From assembly GCA_021789755.1 (NCBI GenBank), contig JAJYJD010000110.1:1-10868 (forward strand): a DNA stretch of 10,868 bases. Reading direction: 5' to 3'. The notes beneath the pieces were generated by a model. The model did no database searches. It saw only the letters and a list, made by a program, of their open reading frames with translations, and was not told the DNA's origin. Of the stretch, positions 6,291 through 10,868 are shown one piece after another. The stretch is from Bacteroidota bacterium. GTDB lineage: Bacteria; Bacteroidota; Ignavibacteria; Kryptoniales; JAKASW01. Position 1 is the first letter of the stretch, and the number at the start of each line of letters is the position of its first letter. A program made the translations under genes and the position numbers.

Positions 6291-6319
6291 TTGCAATTTC
6301 CTCACTCCGAAACTAAATT
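6291..6319 (+). promoter_or_regulatory. Putative promoter of the dNK-amidohydrolase-recG unit
   Basis: TTGCAA (6291-6296), 17-nt spacer, TAAATT (6314-6319), with a predicted start near 6326. The short leader carries GAGG (6331-6334), 5 nt before ATG 6340. The box spacing and TTGCA -35 are the same as at the candidate sRNA promoter. Confidence 0.5.
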
Positions 6320-6339
6320 GGAGAAAACCTGAGGCGGCG

Positions 6340-7056
6340 ATGACGAGTCCATCCGATAACAGACAGGGATCCAATAACACCCGATTTCAATCGGGCGGGA
6401 AGAGAAAATCATTCGTTTCCATTTCCGGCAACATCGGCAGCGGAAAATCGTCGTTGACAAAACTCCTCAGCAATCACTTCGGGTGGATCCCATTTTATGA
6501 ATCGGTCGACGACAATCCGTACCTCAGCGACTTCTATGCAGACATGAAGCGCTGGTCGTTTCATCTCCAGGTTTATTTCCTTTCCAACCGCTTCATAAAC
6601 CACAAGAAGATACTTGAAATGCCGGAGTCCGTGATCCAGGACAGGTCGATATACGAAGACGTCGAGATATTCGCGCGCAACCTCCACCTCATGGGGAACA
6701 TGGACAAACGCGACTACGAGAATTACCGCGAGCTCTTCGGAATCATGGTCGACTACCTCAAGCCGCCCGACCTTCTTGTCTACCTCCGCGCCAACGTCGA
6801 TACGCTCGTCCGACAGATAAAACTCCGCGGGAGAAGCTTCGAACAAGGTATCAGCAGAGATTATCTCGAACTCCTCAACGCAAGTTATGAGGACTGGATA
6901 AAGAGATACAATATCGGCAAGCTCCTGGTCATCGAATCGGACGACCTCGACTTCGTCAACAATGCCGATCACCTTCGTGAGATTATCAGAAGAGTAGAGA
7001 ACGCTCTCATGCCGGGAATTGCCCAGCCGCTGAAAGCTTCTCAATCGGTAAGATAG
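6340..7056 (+). CDS. Deoxynucleoside kinase (dGK/dAK-like)
   Basis: A 238-residue kinase of the dNK/dGK/dCK family, which phosphorylates salvaged deoxynucleosides at the 5' position with ATP. The P-loop GNIGSGKSS is at 30-38, the ESVDDNPYLSDFY segment (E54, the likely catalytic carboxylate region) follows, the DRS motif is at 101-103 (QDRSIYED), and the arginine-rich lid RQIKLRGRS spans about 158-166. The VDDNPYL pattern resembles bacterial deoxyadenosine/deoxyguanosine kinases more than thymidine kinases, but base preference is not decided. A polar, Ser/Asn/Gln-rich extension of about 23 residues precedes the fold; no later in-frame start exists before the P-loop strand, and GAGG sits 5 nt before the ATG, so the extension looks real. 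First gene of a likely three-gene unit. Confidence 0.92.
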   Translation: MTSPSDNRQGSNNTRFQSGGKRKSFVSISGNIGSGKSSLTKLLSNHFGWIPFYESVDDNPYLSDFYADMKRWSFHLQVYFLSNRFINHKKILEMPESVIQDRSIYEDVEIFARNLHLMGNMDKRDYENYRELFGIMVDYLKPPDLLVYLRANVDTLVRQIKLRGRSFEQGISRDYLELLNASYEDWIKRYNIGKLLVIESDDLDFVNNADHLREIIRRVENALMPGIAQPLKASQSVR

Positions 7057-7074
7057 CCGACGCCTCGACCCGGG

Positions 7075-8709
7075 ATGGAGCCAAAGCCAGACATCTTGCT
7101 CATGAACGGTAATATCTGGACGGGAAGCCCGCGGAACCCCTATGCGAATTACCTGGCGTGCAAGGACGGACGAATCATGTCGGTCGGAACGGGACCTGTT
7201 CACGCAAGCGACGAGATTGGGACAGTTGACCTCGGCGGATATTTCACGATGCCGGGATTTATCGACGCGCACACGCACTTCAGAATCGGCGGCGCCTCTC
7301 TCAACAGGCTCGACCTCCGGAGCGCACGAAGCGAGATCGAGTTCTCGGAAGCAGTCAGCACGAGGTCCAACGGCCACCCCGAAGGGAGCTGGCTGATCGG
7401 CGGAAGCTGGGACCACGAGAACTGGGAGAGCAGACGGCTCCCAACGAAAGAGCTGGTCGACGGCTTCACTCAGCAGTTCCCGGTGTTTCTCGACCGCATA
7501 GATACCCACATTGCGTTAGTCAATTCACATGCCCTGCGACTTGCCGGTATTTCAAGGAACACGCCAGATCCGCCGGGCGGCGTCATCGTCCGGGACAGTA
7601 ACGGAGACCCTACAGGAATCGTCAAGGATGCAGCCCGACAAATGATACTCCAGGTCATACCGGAGCCTAAGATGGCCGAGCTGGTTCGGGACGCAAGAGA
7701 GGCGATGAAGCTGGCAAACAGGTTGGGAGTCACGAGTGTGAGCGATATGGGCCCCGAACGAGACATGAGGGCATATATTGATCTGAAAGAAAGAGGGGAA
7801 CTCACCGTACGCGTAAACATGGTTCTGCCCATCGACAAGTGGAGGACTCTCGGTAATCATGGGGTGCAGGCGAATAGCAATGCCGGCGTAAACGAGTGGA
7901 TCAAGCTGGGAGCCGTCAAGGCTTTCGCGGACGGTTCGCTGGGTGCCGGAACGGCGTGGTTCTTCGATCCATACAACGACGACAACACAAATCATGGCCT
8001 CGCCACGGACATTCTATCGAGCGGCGAGCTGGAAACTCTGGCGTTCGATGCCGACAGAAATCATTTGCAGCTGGCCATCCATGCCATTGGCGACAAAGCG
8101 GTGAGCCGTGTGCTCGATATTTTTGAGCGGATTCAGAGGCAAAATCCCGCCTGGGACAGGCGTTTCAGAATAGAACACGCTCAACATTTGACTGAAGAGG
8201 ACTTCGCGCGATTCGGTAAACTGTACGCGATAGCTTCGGTTCAGCCGTACCATTGCATTGACGATGGGCGGTGGGCTGAGAGAAAGATCGGAAGTGGGCG
8301 CGCGGGATCCGCATTTGCATTCAGGCGGTTCCTTGACGAGCGAATCACACTGGCTTTGGGAACGGACTGGCCCGTCGCTCCGCTGAACCCGATGGAAGGA
8401 ATTCATGCGGCGGTGACGCGCGCGACGATTGACGGCAAGCACCCCGACGGATGGAATCCCCAGCAGAAGATCGGTCTCGAAGAGGCGTTGAGAGCTTACA
8501 CTTTCGGCAGCGCGTTCGCCTCGTTTTCGGAGAGTGAAAAGGGGATTCTTGACACAGGCAAACTCGCGGATATAGTCGTGCTCTCGAAGAACCCGTTTGA
8601 GACCACACCTGCCGAACTGAAAGACATAAAGGTTGTCATGACTGTCGTCGGCGGTAAGGTGGTCTATGCGGACGACAATATATTCGAAGCTGTGCGAGAT
8701 GGCGTTTAG
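7075..8709 (+). CDS. YtcJ-like amidohydrolase (amidohydrolase family 3)
   Basis: A 544-residue metal-dependent hydrolase of the amidohydrolase superfamily, YtcJ-like branch. A beta-sandwich made from both ends flanks a TIM barrel. Visible metal and catalytic residues: H66 and H68 (GFIDAHTHF), K282 (GAVKAFADGSLG), H336 (IHAIGDKA), H368 (RIEHAQHL) and D431 (LGTDWPVAP). The C-terminal KLADIVVLSKNPFE segment is the usual return into the sandwich domain. Family members cleave amide or related bonds in varied small molecules and most have no known substrate; none is proposed here. No signal peptide or lipobox is seen. It starts 18 nt after the kinase stop with only a weak ribosome-binding site (CCCGGG) and ends inside recG, so it is very probably co-transcribed with both. 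Confidence 0.9.
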   Translation: MEPKPDILLMNGNIWTGSPRNPYANYLACKDGRIMSVGTGPVHASDEIGTVDLGGYFTMPGFIDAHTHFRIGGASLNRLDLRSARSEIEFSEAVSTRSNGHPEGSWLIGGSWDHENWESRRLPTKELVDGFTQQFPVFLDRIDTHIALVNSHALRLAGISRNTPDPPGGVIVRDSNGDPTGIVKDAARQMILQVIPEPKMAELVRDAREAMKLANRLGVTSVSDMGPERDMRAYIDLKERGELTVRVNMVLPIDKWRTLGNHGVQANSNAGVNEWIKLGAVKAFADGSLGAGTAWFFDPYNDDNTNHGLATDILSSGELETLAFDADRNHLQLAIHAIGDKAVSRVLDIFERIQRQNPAWDRRFRIEHAQHLTEEDFARFGKLYAIASVQPYHCIDDGRWAERKIGSGRAGSAFAFRRFLDERITLALGTDWPVAPLNPMEGIHAAVTRATIDGKHPDGWNPQQKIGLEEALRAYTFGSAFASFSESEKGILDTGKLADIVVLSKNPFETTPAELKDIKVVMTVVGGKVVYADDNIFEAVRDGV

Positions 8710-10868
8710 GCTGCCCGACGCTAAACACCTCCTCTCAGAGACCGACGTTCAATATCTCAAGGGAGTCGGACCAAGGCGCCGCGAGGCACTCGCCGGAGTC
8801 GGAGTCCGGACCGCACTGGATCTCCTCTATTATTTTCCGCGGAAGCATCTCGACAGGAGCCGCATCTACAAGATCAGAGATGCCGCTGCTGCAGTACTCG
8901 TTACGGAAGAAGTAACCTTCGTCGGCAGGATAATATCCGTTCAACTCGTTCGCAGGGGCCATGGCCGGGCGATGCTATTCATAAGATTAGCCGACGAAAC
9001 CGGCACGATGCGCTGTGTCTGGTTCAATGCCGTCCAGTATTTCGCGAACGCCTTCAAGGAAGGTGAACTTATTGCCTTCTCGGGCAAAGTGACGTCGTAC
9101 CAGGATCAGCCCTGCCTGATTCACCCGGAATACGATCACCTTGAAGATGAAACCGACGAGGAGTTTCTGCATACTGGCGGCATAATCCCGGTTTACCCGA
9201 CGACTGAGGCACTACGAAGAGTGGGGATGGATTCGCGCGGCCTCAGGAGAATCATCCGAAATTTGTTCGCCGCTCAGGACCAGTACGAATTTCCCGCTGA
9301 CCCTTTTCCGCACGCCATCGTCTCGGCAAACTCGCTTCTGAGTTTCAGAGAAGCGATTTCTGACATCCACTTTCCCGAAAACGAAAAACGGCTCGACTAT
9401 TCGGTGAAAAGATTCAAATTCGAAGAGCTGTTCTACCTGCAGCTTCTTCTGGCAATCCGGCGAAATCTCGTCGTCCACTCCTCCGGTATACCGTTGGTGG
9501 GCAGCGGGACTCTCGTGCAGAAACTTGTCGATGAGATCCTGCCGTTCAAACTGACGGAGTCGCAGAAAAAAGTGCTCCGGGAAATATTCGCCGATCTCAA
9601 TAAGGGCCATCCGATGCAAAGGCTTCTCCAGGGCGATGTTGGAAGTGGAAAGACGATCGTCGCCCTTATGGCGATACTGACCGCTGTCGAAAACGGCTAC
9701 CAGGCCGCGTTCATGGCCCCGACCGAAATACTCGCTTCGCAGCACTTTGCCACGATAAGTCAATACCTTGACAAGCTCGGTGTGGAGACTTCGCTCCTCA
9801 TCGGCGGACAGAAGAAAAATGTGAGAGACCATGTTTACGCCGCGATAGAAGAAGGCAGAACGTCGGTCGTAATCGGCACACACGCAATCATCCAGGAAAA
9901 AGTGAAATTCAGCCGGCTCGGTTTGATAGTAGTCGACGAGCAGCACCGTTTCGGCGTCATGCAGAGAATGGCACTTCAAGAGAAAGCCGAACCCTCCAAG
10001 GGCGAGCCCCACCTCCTTGTCATGACGGCGACGCCGATCCCCAGAACACTCGCATTGACGATTTATGGCGACCTTGATGTTTCTGTCATCGACGAAATGC
10101 CGATCGGCAGAAAAAAAATCAAGACCGCTCTTCGCGGCGAATCGAACCGGGATAAAGTCTACAAATTCATCCGGGATCAGGTACTCGCCGGCAGACAGGT
10201 TTACATCGTATATCCGCTGGTGAACGAGACTGAGAAATCCGACCTGAAAGCGGCGACGCAGAGCTTCGTCAGGTTGAGAGATGAAGTGTTCCGCGGTCTG
10301 AAAGTCGGTTTGATACACGGACAGATGACCGAAGCAGAGAAGAACGACGTTATGCTCGCCTTCAAGAAGAACGCAATCAACATACTTGTCGCCACTACGG
10401 TTATCGAAGTCGGCATCGATGTCGCCAACGCCACCGTCATGGTTATCGAACATGCAGACCGGTTCGGACTGAGCCAGCTTCACCAGCTTCGGGGAAGGAT
10501 CGGACGAGGTATTCACCAGTCGTATTGCATATTGATGACCGAAGAGCGCTACCTCGACGAGCGAAAGATCAGTACAAGCGACGAGGCGACAGCTCACCAG
10601 CGACTGAAACTGTTCACGTCCACGACCGACGGATTCAAAATTGCCGAATACGATCTTATGCTTCGCGGACCCGGCGAGTTTTTCGGGACGAAACAAAGCG
10701 GCATGCCTCCGCTCAGACTTGCAAATCTCATCAGGGACAGGGATATAATCGTCCGGGCAAGAAAATCGGCTTTTGAAATTGCCGAAGAAGATCCGCACCT
10801 GAGGGATAGAAGACATGAAGCGATAAGAGAAATCCTTCTGAAGAACTACAAAGAGAGTTTCGAGTTTC
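8699..10868 (+). CDS. recG: ATP-dependent DNA helicase RecG, 3' end cut by window edge
   Basis: The frame runs from ATG 8699 to the window end (723 codons plus one base) without a stop; E. coli RecG is 693 residues, so little should be missing. N-terminal features are YLKGVGPRR and the YYFPRKHLDRS signature (about 43-53), then the OB-fold wedge domain that grips branched DNA. Helicase motifs follow: Walker A GDVGSGKT at 312-319, DEQHRFG from 413, TATPIPRTLAL from 443, VATTVIEVGIDV and QLHQLRGRIGRG from 593, then the RecG-specific TRG region (LMLRGPGEFFGTKQSG). RecG remodels stalled replication forks and Holliday junctions. It overlaps the amidohydrolase by 11 nt, has no clear Shine-Dalgarno of its own and is likely translated by coupling. 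Confidence 0.96.
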   Translation, partial: MAFRLPDAKHLLSETDVQYLKGVGPRRREALAGVGVRTALDLLYYFPRKHLDRSRIYKIRDAAAAVLVTEEVTFVGRIISVQLVRRGHGRAMLFIRLADETGTMRCVWFNAVQYFANAFKEGELIAFSGKVTSYQDQPCLIHPEYDHLEDETDEEFLHTGGIIPVYPTTEALRRVGMDSRGLRRIIRNLFAAQDQYEFPADPFPHAIVSANSLLSFREAISDIHFPENEKRLDYSVKRFKFEELFYLQLLLAIRRNLVVHSSGIPLVGSGTLVQKLVDEILPFKLTESQKKVLREIFADLNKGHPMQRLLQGDVGSGKTIVALMAILTAVENGYQAAFMAPTEILASQHFATISQYLDKLGVETSLLIGGQKKNVRDHVYAAIEEGRTSVVIGTHAIIQEKVKFSRLGLIVVDEQHRFGVMQRMALQEKAEPSKGEPHLLVMTATPIPRTLALTIYGDLDVSVIDEMPIGRKKIKTALRGESNRDKVYKFIRDQVLAGRQVYIVYPLVNETEKSDLKAATQSFVRLRDEVFRGLKVGLIHGQMTEAEKNDVMLAFKKNAINILVATTVIEVGIDVANATVMVIEHADRFGLSQLHQLRGRIGRGIHQSYCILMTEERYLDERKISTSDEATAHQRLKLFTSTTDGFKIAEYDLMLRGPGEFFGTKQSGMPPLRLANLIRDRDIIVRARKSAFEIAEEDPHLRDRRHEAIREILLKNYKESFEF

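Noticed and set aside
6409..7509. A 366-codon minus-strand frame spanning the kinase-amidohydrolase junction
   Set aside because: It crosses two genes with clear catalytic motifs on the plus strand and has no domain or ribosome-binding site of its own.
9212..10816. A 534-codon open frame on the minus strand opposite recG
   Set aside because: It lies wholly antisense to unmistakable RecG helicase motifs, and its translation shows no domain. Long antisense frames are expected when the true gene rarely uses codons whose complements are stops.

Overview
The window carries bacterial chromosomal DNA of intermediate GC content with ordinary housekeeping and metabolic genes. Protein signatures and promoter layout point to the Bacteroidota/Chlorobi/Ignavibacteria (FCB) side of the tree: a Bacteroidetes-like M24 peptidase, -10 boxes such as TATATTTA that approach the Bacteroidetes TAnnTTTG element, and at least one gene (radA) with no visible Shine-Dalgarno. 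The intergenic spacers are full of degenerate AAATCCG/CAAATCC-type repeats. The phylum is an inference, not a proof.

Layout. Positions 1-1948 are on the minus strand: a GT9 (heptosyltransferase-like) glycosyltransferase followed, with a 29-nt overlap, by an Eis-like GNAT acetyltransferase that runs off the left edge. A 478-nt divergent spacer (1949-2426) holds three promoter-like sites, a candidate small RNA of about 100 nt ending in a very good intrinsic terminator, and degenerate repeats. From 2427 onward everything is on the plus strand: an M24 Xaa-Pro aminopeptidase-like enzyme, radA, a SemiSWEET/PQ-loop membrane protein coupled to rdgB by an ATGA overlap, a deoxynucleoside kinase, a YtcJ-like amidohydrolase, and recG, which is cut by the right edge close to its expected C-terminus.

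How the genes fit together. The plus-strand half is loosely themed on DNA and nucleotide upkeep: RadA and RecG process branched recombination intermediates, RdgB removes non-canonical purine triphosphates, and the deoxynucleoside kinase salvages deoxynucleosides. Two close-packed transcription units are likely: SemiSWEET-rdgB, and dNK-amidohydrolase-recG with its own promoter near 6291-6319.

The most notable items are the putative sRNA at about 2107-2205, in which the same octamer CTACCCCA is displayed in the loops of two successive hairpins, and a four-copy 7-bp tandem repeat that has become in-frame coding sequence in the RadA linker and matches the neighbouring intergenic repeats. I saw no CRISPR array, tRNA, rRNA, transposase, phage gene or recognisable defence system.
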